64,000 nt of DNA from Propionibacteriales bacterium (GCA_009377795.1 WHTJ01000010.1:1-64000), one strand, 5' to 3'; shown: positions 25,030 to 33,292, counted from the stretch's first letter. The notes: generated by a model from the sequence alone, not told the origin. Made by a program: numbers and translations.

Positions 25030-25524
25030 TCACCGCCCGTCGTGAGGGAGCTCGCAGATCTCGTCCAGTCCCAGGATCTTCGTGAAGCGCCCGAACCCGA
25101 GGAAGCGAGCGAGCAGTACGGTCAGTTCCACGATCTCCTGGTCGCTGAAGTGGCTCCGGAGCCGCTCGAAAAACCGCAGGCCGAGGTGGCGCTGGTCGAG
25201 CGCGAAGCGCTGCGCGTATTCGATCGCGAGCTTCTGCCGGTCGGTGTACAGGGGGCTGTCCCGATAGTCGGCCACCTGCTGGTAGTGCTCCTCGGTGAGC
25301 GCGTCGGCCGCGGACCGCGACCCTCGTCGGACGTTCAGTCAATAGTGGCAGTCGTTGATCTGGGCGATGCGCATGCGCGCGACCTCGATCTCCGAGGACG
25401 GGAGCACGCTGCCCTCGGTGACGGCCTCGCGGAAGCGCCGCTCGACATCGGCGAAGGCGGGAGCGAGCTGCCAGACTCGTTGCGCCTCGGTGCCTTCACC
25501 GGGTGGGATGTCAATATTCGCCAC
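25030..25524 (-). CDS. AhpD/carboxymuconolactone decarboxylase-like selenoprotein, in-frame UGA (Sec62)
   Basis: Reading through the TGA at 25339-25341 gives a 164-residue CMD/AhpD-fold protein. Residues 1-61 end in RIAQINDCHY, residue 62 is the TGA, then LNVRRGSRSAADALTEEHYQQVADYRDSPLYTD continues in frame into LAIEYAQRFALD. The family normally has CHYC here, so the codon gives C59-H-Y-U62. The TGA residue number is identical to that of the paralogue at 1116-1649. A GGUCGCG/CGCGGCC stem follows. It lies downstream of a SnoaL gene, as does the other copy, and ahead of an unknown Cys-rich protein. Redox catalysis (peroxidatic selenocysteine) is the likely role. No selA, selB or selC is in the window. 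Confidence 0.82.
25306..25322 (-). other. Putative bacterial SECIS hairpin
   Basis: In the mRNA GGUCGCG, loop GUC, CGCGGCC forms a 7-bp stem with one U-G wobble. The loop begins 23 nt after the UGA and its first base is G, which fits the bacterial SECIS pattern. A smaller alternative hairpin (CGAC, loop GAGG, GUCG) starts closer to the UGA. Folding was done by eye. Confidence 0.5.
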
Positions 25525-25546
25525 GCGATCCTCCTTCGTCGTCTGC

Positions 25547-26071
25547 CTATCGTCCGAGCAGCTCGTGGCGTCGTGGCCCGGTCACCACGTCGTCCTGCCT
25601 TCGTGCGCCCTGTATGAAGAGATCCGGGGGAACCGTGTCGAGCGTCCACGGCTCCATAGTGATCGAGCCGCTCCAGTCATGGACGATGATGCGTTGGGCG
25701 ATGCGCCACTCGCCATTGCGTCGCTCGAACCGATCGATGTACCTGCCGGCGAGCACCTGCACCCGCGGATCTTCGACCTTCTGCTGATACGACATGAAGC
25801 AGGCCTCGGAGAGTGCGGTGTCCCCCTCGAGTTCGACGAGGTGGTTCGCGATGTCGTGACGGCACCAGCTGGTCTCGGCGAGCTTCGCGGCGACGATCGT
25901 CTTGGCGAACTCCCAGCCGTTGCTTTCGTAGATGCCATGCTTGTCGATGGCGTCCGGATGGTACGCGGAGCGGATGAGGTCCTCGTCGCAGCGGTCCACG
26001 CCGCGGCAGTACCGCATGAGCACCTCGTAGATGGCCTGCTTGTCGAGCAGGGCTTGCACGGATGGGTCCAT
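25547..26071 (-). CDS. SnoaL/NTF2-like protein (own start inside the EamA-SnoaL frame)
   Basis: The 174-residue domain starts ALLDKQAIYEVLMRYCRGVDRCDED and is the close paralogue of the SnoaL at 10166. It has the usual late strands GRYIDRFERRNGEWRIAQR. A strong GAGGAG box lies 6 nt before the ATG at 26071, so it is probably made as a separate protein. The same frame is open upstream into the EamA gene with no stop, so a fusion product is also possible. It is directly followed by the selenoprotein gene. Confidence 0.78.
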   Translation of the reverse strand: MDPSVQALLDKQAIYEVLMRYCRGVDRCDEDLIRSAYHPDAIDKHGIYESNGWEFAKTIVAAKLAETSWCRHDIANHLVELEGDTALSEACFMSYQQKVEDPRVQVLAGRYIDRFERRNGEWRIAQRIIVHDWSGSITMEPWTLDTVPPDLFIQGARRQDDVVTGPRRHELLGR

Positions 26072-26995
26072 GGCTTTCTCCTCAGGCGGTGGCGCGCCGG
26101 TCAGGGGGTTGAGCGTGCATGGTGGATCCTGCGGTACGGGTCTCGTCCAGTTCACCAGCGCAATGCCTACGACCACGATGGCGCCCGCGACGAGCAGCAG
26201 GGGGTCGAGCGGCTCGCCGAGCACGAGCACGCCCAGCGCCGTGGTCACGACGGGCACGGCGAAGATCCAGGAGCTCACGACGGTCGCCTCGCCTCGACGC
26301 AGGAGGACGAAGCTCAGGCCCATGCCGACGACACCCGCGAAGACGCCCGCCCAGATGGTCGCGAGCACCAGCTGACCGCGCCACTCCACCGTGCCCCCGC
26401 TCATGAGCGCGACGGCCCCGAGCGGCGGGAGCGCGTAGAGATTCATCCAGCACATGAAGGGGATGAGCGGCACGTCGGCTGGCAGGCGCTTGAACAAGAT
26501 GCTGCTCACCGCCCACACGGCGGCGGCCAACAGCACCAGCGCCATGGCGGACCGCGGCGTCGCCCCTGCCTTGAGCTGGCCGAGTACGAGCAGGACGACA
26601 CCGAACCAGCCCAGCGTCATCCCCATGATGCGCCGCGTGGACAGCCGCTCGCCGAGGAACGTGCGCGCAGCGATCGCGACCATGAAGGGCTGGGTGTACA
26701 GCAGCACGGCGCTGAGACCGGCGCTCGCGTCCGCCATGCCGAGGTTCTGCGCGGTGAAGAACAGGACGATCTGCGTCATGCCGACGACGAACGCCCAGCG
26801 GTGGAACCGCAACGTCATGACGCGCGGCCCGCGGGGCTGGACGATCAGCACTACGGCGCTCAGGAGCGCGGTGGCGGTGAGAACCCGAAGGAAAACGAAC
26901 GGCATCGGGTCGGAGTGCTCCAAGCCGACCTTGATGGAGATCAGCGCGGTGGCCCACGCCAGCCACAGGGCGACGAGGACGACGGGCGTGGACAT
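25547..26995 (-). CDS. EamA/DMT-family transporter, in-frame with SnoaL domain
   Basis: Residues 1 to about 285 form an EamA drug/metabolite transporter: about ten hydrophobic segments in two repeats (for example VVLVALWLAWATALISI at the start and LLLVAGAIVVVGIALVNW at the end). Such proteins export or import small organic molecules through the inner membrane. No stop codon separates this from the SnoaL domain; a linker of about 25 residues (WTRPVPQDPPCTLNPLTG...) joins them, giving 482 residues in total. Because the SnoaL has its own ribosome binding site, both a fusion and separate translation are possible. The start at 26995 has a weak ribosome binding site. Confidence 0.75.
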   Translation of the reverse strand: MSTPVVLVALWLAWATALISIKVGLEHSDPMPFVFLRVLTATALLSAVVLIVQPRGPRVMTLRFHRWAFVVGMTQIVLFFTAQNLGMADASAGLSAVLLYTQPFMVAIAARTFLGERLSTRRIMGMTLGWFGVVLLVLGQLKAGATPRSAMALVLLAAAVWAVSSILFKRLPADVPLIPFMCWMNLYALPPLGAVALMSGGTVEWRGQLVLATIWAGVFAGVVGMGLSFVLLRRGEATVVSSWIFAVPVVTTALGVLVLGEPLDPLLLVAGAIVVVGIALVNWTRPVPQDPPCTLNPLTGAPPPEEKAMDPSVQALLDKQAIYEVLMRYCRGVDRCDEDLIRSAYHPDAIDKHGIYESNGWEFAKTIVAAKLAETSWCRHDIANHLVELEGDTALSEACFMSYQQKVEDPRVQVLAGRYIDRFERRNGEWRIAQRIIVHDWSGSITMEPWTLDTVPPDLFIQGARRQDDVVTGPRRHELLGR

Positions 26996-27042
26996 GGCGG
27001 TGCGCGCAAGCCGCGCGACTCCACCGCCAGATCTCCACCCGG

Positions 27043-27834
27043 TCACTCCTGCGGGGTCTCCCAGCCGACAAGTGACATGCCACCGTCGAGGATGAGCGTG
27101 TGGCCCGTGATCCACGACGCCTCGTCGCTGAGGAGGAATCGGGCGGCACTCGCCGTGTCGGTGATCGCCCCGAGACGCCCGATCGGATAACCCTGCAGGA
27201 CCGAATCCTCCACACCGTCGTAGAGCTTTCTCGCGAAGCGGGTCTTGACCACGGCCGGTGCGATCGCGTTCACCCGCACCGCGGGTGCCAGCTCGAGCGC
27301 GAGCTGGCGAGTCATGTGGATGAGCGCCGCCTTGCTCACGTTGTAGAAGCCGAGGTTCCGAGCGACGCGGACACCGCCCATGGACGACACGTTCAGGACC
27401 ACGCCGCCATGCTCGGCCATCCACGCCTTGTAGGCGAGCTGTGTCCACGCGAAGGGAGCGATCACGTTGACGCCCATGATCTTGTCGGCGACCGTGACGT
27501 CGCCGTCGATCATGGGTCCATAGTGCGGGTTGATCCCGGCGTTGTTCACGAGCAGGTCGAGGGAGCCGAAGCGCTCGAGCGTCTGCTCCACCGCGGCCTC
27601 GCGGTGCGCCTCGTCGTCGGATGCTCCGGGCACCGCCATCACGTGTTCCGACGCCAGGGCGGTCACCGCCTCGTCGAGGCTCTCCTTCGAGCGTCCCGTG
27701 ATGCACACGCGTGCGCCGTTCCGCAGGAGGTCCTTGGCAATGCCGAAGCCGATGCCGCGCGATGCGCCGGTGATGAGGGCGACCGAGTCGCGGAGGCCGT
27801 GCCCGTCGCTTTCGGTTTTCATGGTGTCAGCCAT
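27043..27834 (-). CDS. SDR family oxidoreductase
   Basis: The 263-residue SDR has ALITGASRGIGFGIAKDLLRNG near residue 19, LLVNNAGIN near 95, the Ser in LNVSSMGG near 147 and the catalytic FYNVSKAALIH near 160. It ends WITGHTLILDGGMS. The ATG overlaps the TetR stop (ATGA), so it is co-translated with the regulator. It is one of seven intact SDRs in the window; the substrate is unknown. Confidence 0.9.
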   Translation of the reverse strand: MADTMKTESDGHGLRDSVALITGASRGIGFGIAKDLLRNGARVCITGRSKESLDEAVTALASEHVMAVPGASDDEAHREAAVEQTLERFGSLDLLVNNAGINPHYGPMIDGDVTVADKIMGVNVIAPFAWTQLAYKAWMAEHGGVVLNVSSMGGVRVARNLGFYNVSKAALIHMTRQLALELAPAVRVNAIAPAVVKTRFARKLYDGVEDSVLQGYPIGRLGAITDTASAARFLLSDEASWITGHTLILDGGMSLVGWETPQE

Positions 27835-28493
27835 CACTCCTCGTCCGTCAGGTACACACCGTTGGCCCAGATGCGGGAGATCTGCTCGGCGAGCCGTTTC
27901 GGCGAGCCCTGCGGCTCGTCCTTCAGGACGTACTGGAGATAGGCGTAGTGCTCGGTCATGCCCCCGAGCAGGGAAGCGGCGAGATCCGGGTCGATGTCCT
28001 TGCGGACGATGCCCTCCTTCTGACCTCGGCGCAGCGAACGGGCGATGCGCTTGAAGAACATCGCCCGGGACTCCCGCCACACCTCGTGCACGGTCAGCTC
28101 CGTCTGGGCCACCTCGATCTCGACCCGCATGAGATCGGCGTTGTCGCGGTAGAGCTCCATGTAGCGCAGCGTGGACTCTCGCACCGAATGCTTCGGGTCG
28201 CCGGGCTGCCACGGCACGCGGGAGAACTCGTACATCTCCTCAGAGAGCTCGCTCAGCAACGCCATAAGGATGTCGTGCTTGTCCTTGAAGTACCGGTAGA
28301 AGGCGCCGTTCGACATGCCAGCCTCGGCCGCCATGTCCGACACCCGTGCGTGCGCGAATCCCCGCTCGCGGAACACGACCCGTGCGGCATCGAGGAGGGC
28401 CCGCTTCGAACGACGCCCCTTCCTCGTCTTCGGCTCGACGTCCCGACCGACCTCGTCCTGCACCGTCACCAGGTCCTGCGCCTCGGTGGCCAT
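27834..28493 (-). CDS. TetR/AcrR family transcriptional regulator
   Basis: The 219-residue protein begins with a charged tail (about 25 residues). The TetR DNA-binding domain follows: RRSKRALLDAARVVFRERGFAHARVSDMAAEAGMSNGAFYRYFKDKHDIL at about residues 27-77, with the helix-turn-helix in SDMAAEAGMSNGAFYRYF. The C-terminal helical ligand domain is unique. It is the only regulator gene in the window. It lies inside the leftward operon whose promoter (31545) carries a perfect TGACGTCA palindrome, so autoregulation is plausible. I infer it binds the recurring TGACGTCA sites and senses a CoA-ester or acid intermediate. Confidence 0.9.
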   Translation of the reverse strand: MATEAQDLVTVQDEVGRDVEPKTRKGRRSKRALLDAARVVFRERGFAHARVSDMAAEAGMSNGAFYRYFKDKHDILMALLSELSEEMYEFSRVPWQPGDPKHSVRESTLRYMELYRDNADLMRVEIEVAQTELTVHEVWRESRAMFFKRIARSLRRGQKEGIVRKDIDPDLAASLLGGMTEHYAYLQYVLKDEPQGSPKRLAEQISRIWANGVYLTDEE

Positions 28494-28523
28494 CTGTGCT
28501 CCTTTCGGTGCGTGTCCCCAGCC

Positions 28524-29447
28524 TCATCCCGTCCTGACCAGCTCCGCGACTTCCCGTACGGCCTCGAACTGGGAGCTGGGGTCCCGCGTGCCCGGGTAGA
28601 GCATGAACAGCGACACCCCGGCCTCGCGGTACGCAAGCAGCCGCTCGGCGATTGCGTCCGGCTCCCCGGTGAGGAACCATTTCTCCATCTTCTCAAAGGA
28701 CAAGGCGTAATGTCCTTCAACGAAGGCGCGCCCTTCCTCCAACGCCTTCTCCGGAGCCCCGACGTTGCAGAAGACCACGAGGCCGAGGCGCGGGACGGGC
28801 CCGTTCTCCTCCTCAGCGACGCGCGCGAGGTCCTCGCGGGCAGCGGCGATCCGTCGGGGGCTCGACCATACCGAGAGCCACCCGTCCCCGTGCCGCACGG
28901 CGCGCCGCAGCGCGGCGTCGGACCGCCCGCCCACCCACACCGGCGGACGTCGGGACGGCGGCGGCAGCATCGCCGGGGTGGTGACCCGGAGGTGACGGCC
29001 GTGGAAATCCGTCGAGGCGCCCTGCAGAACGGTGTCGAAGTACTCGAGGAAGTCGTCGGTACGGGCACCCCGCTCGCGCGGGTCGACTCCCACGGCCTCC
29101 CATTCGGGGCCGTACTCGCCTCCCACTCCGACGCCGAGCAGGAAGCGTCCGTCGCTGACGTGGCACAGGGTCGTGAGCTGCTTTGCCAGCGCGACCGGCT
29201 CCCGCAGAGCGGGCAGCAGCACGCCGGCCCCGAGGCCGATGCTTTCCGTCGCGCCGGCCGCAGCCGCCAGGGCGACGATGCACTCGTGGTTCGGTCGGTG
29301 GAAGAACAGGTGATCGCCCGCCCAGACCGAGTCGAACCCGAGGTCCTCGGCCAGCCGCGCCGATCGCTGCACCGGCGGGATGCCCCCGAGCAGCGAGTCG
29401 AACACGGGCAGGGTGACGGCGAATTCGAGCTTGTCAGGTGTCGTCAT
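28524..29447 (-). CDS. Luciferase-like monooxygenase (LLM class, probably F420-dependent)
   Basis: The 307-residue TIM-barrel protein shows LLM landmarks: ARLAEDLGFDSVWAGDHLFF near residue 30, GAGVLLPALREPVALAKQLTTL near 75, DGRFLLGVGVGGEYGPEWEAVG near 100 and PPVWVGGRSDAALRRAVRHGDGW near 165. In actinobacteria this subfamily mostly uses F420 for redox reactions on alcohols, ketones or enones; FMN-dependent monooxygenases share the fold. Its start overlaps the end of the DUF35 gene by 14 bp. It is encoded just upstream of the TetR regulator. Confidence 0.87.
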   Translation of the reverse strand: MTTPDKLEFAVTLPVFDSLLGGIPPVQRSARLAEDLGFDSVWAGDHLFFHRPNHECIVALAAAAGATESIGLGAGVLLPALREPVALAKQLTTLCHVSDGRFLLGVGVGGEYGPEWEAVGVDPRERGARTDDFLEYFDTVLQGASTDFHGRHLRVTTPAMLPPPSRRPPVWVGGRSDAALRRAVRHGDGWLSVWSSPRRIAAAREDLARVAEEENGPVPRLGLVVFCNVGAPEKALEEGRAFVEGHYALSFEKMEKWFLTGEPDAIAERLLAYREAGVSLFMLYPGTRDPSSQFEAVREVAELVRTG

Positions 29448-29874
29448 CGGTCCGTCCCCCGGCGAGGTGGAAGATCGGGACGAAGTAGCCGGCAAGCTCT
29501 CGGAAGCCGACCGACAGTGCCATTCCCGCGCGTGGCGTGATCTCGTCGGAGTCGAAGAGCAGATTGCCGACGACGTGGACCTCGTCGGCGAACTCCGCGA
29601 CCGCGATGCAGTACGGGACGGGGACATCGCGGCTCACCGAACGATGCACGATCACCCAGGAGTAGAGCCGCGGCATGCCCTCGACCGGCTCCCACGACGC
29701 CTCGAGGGAACCGCAGGTCCGGCACGCCGGCAGGGGAGGGAAGCGGAAGCGGCCGCAGGCGCCGCAGCGTTGGACGCGCAGCTCGCCCTGGGCCGTCCAG
29801 TCCCAGAAGGGCTGCGTGTCCTCGGTAATGCCCGGGGCGAACAGCTCACCTTCGGGAAGCAGCATCTTCGTCAT
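29434..29874 (-). CDS. DUF35 OB-fold/zinc-ribbon protein
   Basis: The 146-residue protein has the rubredoxin-like zinc ribbon CGACGRFRFPPLPACRTCG at about residues 37-55 (two CxxC pairs), then an OB-fold domain. DUF35 proteins bind thiolase-like partners (Ltp2, HMG-CoA synthase, acetyl-CoA acetyltransferase) and contribute to acyl-CoA binding. No thiolase is adjacent, so it may partner the orphan Ltp2-like protein at 2837. The ATG overlaps the stop of the CoA ligase (ATGA). Confidence 0.85.
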   Translation of the reverse strand: MTKMLLPEGELFAPGITEDTQPFWDWTAQGELRVQRCGACGRFRFPPLPACRTCGSLEASWEPVEGMPRLYSWVIVHRSVSRDVPVPYCIAVAEFADEVHVVGNLLFDSDEITPRAGMALSVGFRELAGYFVPIFHLAGGRTDDDT

Positions 29875-31484
29875 CGTTCCGACCCTCCAGCATCCACGTA
29901 GCGCTGCTCGCGGGAATCCCAGGTGCCGGGCACCAACCCCGCATCCCGGAGCGCTGCCTTCTGCACCTTCTCGGTCTCGGTCATCGGGAACGCCTCCAGA
30001 ACGGCGATGTAGCGGGGCACCGCGAAGCGCGGCAGCCGCTCGGCACATTGATCGACGAGCTCCTGCGGCTCGACCTTCTCGCCCGGCTGGACGATGACCG
30101 AGGCCATGACCTCGTGGCCCATGATCTCGTCGTCGACTCCGTACGCCGCCGCGTTGAGCACTGCGGAGTGGGCGAGGACCGCCTGCTCCACCTCCCACGA
30201 GGAGATGTTCTCCCCGCCACGGCGGATCGAGTCCTTGCGGCGGTCGACGAAGTAGTACCAGCCCTCGTCGTCCTGGCGGACGTAGTCGCCCGTGTGGAAC
30301 CAGAGATTCCGCCAGGCCTCCACCGTGGCGTCGGGACGTCGGTAGTACCCGGACATGCCCGCGTACGGCTTCGTGGGGCGTAGCACGAGCTCGCCGACCT
30401 CGCCACGCTCCACCGGCTCGTCGTACTCGTTGACGACGGCGCACTGCCAGCCCTCCGTCGGCAGGCCGCACGATCCGGGACGGCGCTCGCCGTGCGGGAT
30501 GACAAGGGGGATCGCGTTGTCGGTCAAACCGTAGAGCTCCGTGAGGCGCAGGTTGAAGCGCTCCTCGAACTCCTCGTAATGATCGACCGGCGAGGGCACG
30601 ATCATGATGAGCCGTAGCCGGTGCTCGCGCTCGAGCGGCGACGGGTCACGACGCCACAGGATGGCGCCCATGGCGCCGAGTAGGTTCGTCGTCGTCGCCT
30701 GGGAGTTCACGACCTGACGCCAGAAGTAGGTGCCGCTGAACCGCGGCGCGATCGCGAGCCGACCGCGTCCGAGCATGGTGGGCAGGACGGTGCAGCACAG
30801 CCCGTTCCCGTGGTAGATCGGCAGGCAGGTGAAGGCCACGTCTTCGACGTGGTTGCCGATGCACGATCGAGCCGCCTCGGCCCAGGTGACGACCATGTTG
30901 TGGCTGCACATCACCCCCTTGGAACGGCCGGTGGTCCCCGAGGTGTAGAGCAGCGTGGCGAGATCCGACGTGGCCACTTCGACGGGGTCGGCGAGGGGTG
31001 CGTCGCGGACGAAGTCCTCGTACGACGACGAGCGCGGATCGGAGATGATCGACGCGTCCCCGACGACAACGAACCGGGTGACGGAGGGCGTTCCGTCGAG
31101 CACGTCGGCGATCTGCGGTGCGTACGCCTCGTCGGTGACCACGACCGTGGGCTCGGTCTCCTCGAGGGCCGCCCGCAGCACGTCGCCCCGTGAGGCTGTG
31201 TTGAGCGGCACGGAGACCATACCGGCGGCGGAGATGCCGAAGAACGCCGTGAGGAACTCGGGCTGGTTCCCCAGCAGCGTCATGACTCGATCCCCCCGCG
31301 CGGCGCCGCTCGCCGCGAGAGCCCAGGCGAAGCGCTGAGCGCGCTGCCAGACATCGCCCCGTGACAGCCTGCTCGCGGTGTCACCCTCCAGCGTGATGAA
31401 GTCCACCAACGGGGCGGACGGGTCCTCGTCTACGATGTCGGCCAGTATCTGGTGGACGAGTCGCCCGCTGTCTGCGAGACGCAC
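29871..31484 (-). CDS. Acyl-CoA ligase (AMP-forming)
   Basis: The 537-residue ANL enzyme has LLYTSGTTGRSKGVMCSH near residue 175, LTELYGLTDNAIP near 315, NLWFHTGDYV near 385 and DRRKDSIRRGGENISS. It is close to the ligases at 18767 and 55993. I chose the GTG at 31484 because GGAGAGG lies 6 nt upstream; longer frames would start upstream of the predicted promoter at 31545-31560. It is the first gene of the long leftward operon that includes TetR and the second selenoprotein. Confidence 0.87.
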   Translation of the reverse strand: MRLADSGRLVHQILADIVDEDPSAPLVDFITLEGDTASRLSRGDVWQRAQRFAWALAASGAARGDRVMTLLGNQPEFLTAFFGISAAGMVSVPLNTASRGDVLRAALEETEPTVVVTDEAYAPQIADVLDGTPSVTRFVVVGDASIISDPRSSSYEDFVRDAPLADPVEVATSDLATLLYTSGTTGRSKGVMCSHNMVVTWAEAARSCIGNHVEDVAFTCLPIYHGNGLCCTVLPTMLGRGRLAIAPRFSGTYFWRQVVNSQATTTNLLGAMGAILWRRDPSPLEREHRLRLIMIVPSPVDHYEEFEERFNLRLTELYGLTDNAIPLVIPHGERRPGSCGLPTEGWQCAVVNEYDEPVERGEVGELVLRPTKPYAGMSGYYRRPDATVEAWRNLWFHTGDYVRQDDEGWYYFVDRRKDSIRRGGENISSWEVEQAVLAHSAVLNAAAYGVDDEIMGHEVMASVIVQPGEKVEPQELVDQCAERLPRFAVPRYIAVLEAFPMTETEKVQKAALRDAGLVPGTWDSREQRYVDAGGSER

Positions 31485-31544
31485 ATGAATCCTCTCCACG
31501 TCATCACCTGAGGGTTGCAGGTCACCGAGTTCATGTCGGGAACC

Positions 31545-31560
31545 TGACGTCACTATTATA
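31545..31560. promoter_or_regulatory. Operator TGACGTCA with leftward -10 TATAAT
   Basis: TGACGTCA at 31545-31552 is a perfect palindrome. On the minus strand TATAAT (31560-31555), a consensus -10, directly precedes GTGACGTCA, so bound protein would cover the leftward start site. The leftward gene starts at 31484 (CoA ligase) and the rightward gene at 31622 (luciferase-like). Confidence 0.68.
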
Positions 31561-31621
31561 TTCTGCCTTGGACTCGAAGGCGAGGACACACCGGCTCGCA
31601 GCTCGACACGGGAGACGATCC

Positions 31622-32653
31622 ATGGGACGGCTCGACATCGGACTCGGCCTGCTGACCACGCAGACACCCCCGGGCGGAGATCCTGCGGCCGTCTACGAAG
31701 CCGTGCCGGCGATCGGTGCCGCGGCGGAGCGAGCGAGATTCGACGCGGTGTGGTCCAGCGAGCACCACGTCGCCGAGGACGGCTACCTCACGGCTCCGCT
31801 CCTCGCGCTCGCGGCGATCGCGGGCGTGACCTCGACGATCCGGCTCTGCTCCGGCGTCGTCCTCGCCCCCTTGTGGCCCCCGTTGCGCCTCGCCGAGGAG
31901 GCGGTCACGCTGCAGCTCATGTCGAAGGGCCGCCTGACCCTCGGGCTCGGCCTCGGCTACCGGACCGCGGAGTACGGGGTTCACGGGGTCCCGCGCTCGA
32001 AGCGCGGCCGGCGCCTCGAGGAGACGGTGGAGGTCGTGCGGCGGCTTTGGGCGGGGGAGACCGTGGATCTCGATGACGAGCGTGGCCGGGTTCCCGGCCT
32101 CGCGGTCTCCCCTCACCCATCGACGCCGATCCCGGTGTGGCTGGGCGGGTACGCCGAGCCCGCGGTACGACGGGCGGCCCGCATCGGTGACGGGTTCCTC
32201 GCCGGAGGCGGCGAACCCGAGCTGGTCGGGCGGTTGCTCGACCAGCTCGACGATGAAGGGCCGGTGCACCCCGGTTTCCAGATCGGTGTACAGCAGACGA
32301 TCATCCCCGAGGACGGCCCGGTGGACCCGGAGGTGCTGCGGCAGGGCCTGCTGCACTCCGAGGAGACCTACGCCCAGTGGCGCGACGAGGAAGGAGGCGG
32401 GACCACGCTCAGAGCGCTCAGCGGCGAGCCGGACGCGGGTGGAACCGTCGCCAAGATCGTGGATCGGCTCACGCCAGTACTCTCAAGGCTGCGCCGCTAC
32501 GAGCACGTTCAGCTCGTGTGCCGCCTCATCCACCCGGGGCTCGACGAGGCGCAGTCTGTCGCGCTCGTGGAGGACGCAGGGGAGCGCCTGCTCCCGGCGC
32601 TCCGTGCCCGGTGGGAGAAGCTGCCCGAGGGGCCCTCGGAGTCGTCGCGATGA
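31622..32653 (+). CDS. Luciferase-like monooxygenase (LLM class)
   Basis: The 343-residue protein starts MGRLDIGLGLLTTQTPPGGD. It has ARFDAVWSSEHHVAEDGYL near residue 40, GVVLAPLWPPLRLAEEAVTLQLMSKGRLTLGLGLGYR near 82 and STPIPVWLGGYAEPAVRRAARIGDGFL near 165. It fits the LLM TIM-barrel family, either an FMN monooxygenase or an F420 enzyme. ATG 31622 follows a gggag box. It is longer than its paralogues at the C-terminus. It runs divergently from the ligase-TetR operon and shares its operator region. Confidence 0.85.
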   Translation: MGRLDIGLGLLTTQTPPGGDPAAVYEAVPAIGAAAERARFDAVWSSEHHVAEDGYLTAPLLALAAIAGVTSTIRLCSGVVLAPLWPPLRLAEEAVTLQLMSKGRLTLGLGLGYRTAEYGVHGVPRSKRGRRLEETVEVVRRLWAGETVDLDDERGRVPGLAVSPHPSTPIPVWLGGYAEPAVRRAARIGDGFLAGGGEPELVGRLLDQLDDEGPVHPGFQIGVQQTIIPEDGPVDPEVLRQGLLHSEETYAQWRDEEGGGTTLRALSGEPDAGGTVAKIVDRLTPVLSRLRRYEHVQLVCRLIHPGLDEAQSVALVEDAGERLLPALRARWEKLPEGPSESSR

Positions 32654-32763
32654 CCTCTGGGCCGCGGGGACGCAGAGGCGCTGACGGTGCTCCGGGACCC
32701 GCAAGAGGGCCATCCGGCCGCAGGGCGGAAGACATGTACGACGGGGCCGCGACGCGCTGCGCG

Positions 32764-33222
32764 TCAGCTGTCGGGCTGGACCACCTTGCTGTTGCCCTGC
32801 GCCCACACGCGGGTGTAGCGACGGGCGGCGATGCGCCACTCGCCGTCCTGCTTCACGAGCTCGTCGGTGTAGTAGCCCGCGGATTGGTAGACCGGGCCGT
32901 CCGGATGGGTCTTCAGCACGAGGATGTTGTCTCCGTAGACGCGGGCGCTCGCGGTGTCCCGGCCCGTCACCTCGATCGAGATGTTGGACATTCGGTGCAG
33001 GCAGCCGTCCAGCGGGTCGTGCGTACGCGCCATGTAGGCAACGAGCGCGTCGACGTTGTCGAAGCGAGCGACCCCATCCGGGTGTGGCGACGCGCCGTTG
33101 CCGTAGCTGACCGCGCAGTCGGCGGTGAAGCAGCCGCGCAGCAGCTCCCAGTCCTTGGAGTCGATGGCCCACCCGTAGCGGATGAGCAGGTCGGTGATCG
33201 CCTGCCGTTCGGTGTCCGCCAT
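32764..33222 (-). CDS. SnoaL/NTF2-like protein
   Basis: The 152-residue protein begins RQAITDLLIRYGWAIDSKDWELLRGCFTADCAV and ends with GYYTDELVKQDGEWRIAARRYTRVW, the usual SnoaL-like domain pattern. It has no gene close behind on its strand. It diverges from the MBL hydrolase gene and converges with the luciferase-like gene. I see no clear TGACGTCA element near its start. A dehydratase or isomerase role is possible but not shown. Confidence 0.82.
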   Translation of the reverse strand: MADTERQAITDLLIRYGWAIDSKDWELLRGCFTADCAVSYGNGASPHPDGVARFDNVDALVAYMARTHDPLDGCLHRMSNISIEVTGRDTASARVYGDNILVLKTHPDGPVYQSAGYYTDELVKQDGEWRIAARRYTRVWAQGNSKVVQPDS

Positions 33223-33292
33223 CGTCCCTTACTCTCCAGGCACCTGTCCGATGTTCGTACCCTACGTCAACGCTTCGAGAGGATGTCGCCGC

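Noticed and set aside
27494-27501. TGACGTCG inside the SDR gene at 27043-27834, and a similar match at about 42940
   Set aside because: These lie deep in coding sequence with no nearby -10 or start, so they are taken as chance matches. They also show that the one-mismatch core is not by itself significant.
33244-33270. A TACGTCA-like site between the SnoaL (33222) and MBL genes
   Set aside because: It lacks the TGA start and adjacent -10 seen in the other sites, so it was not counted.
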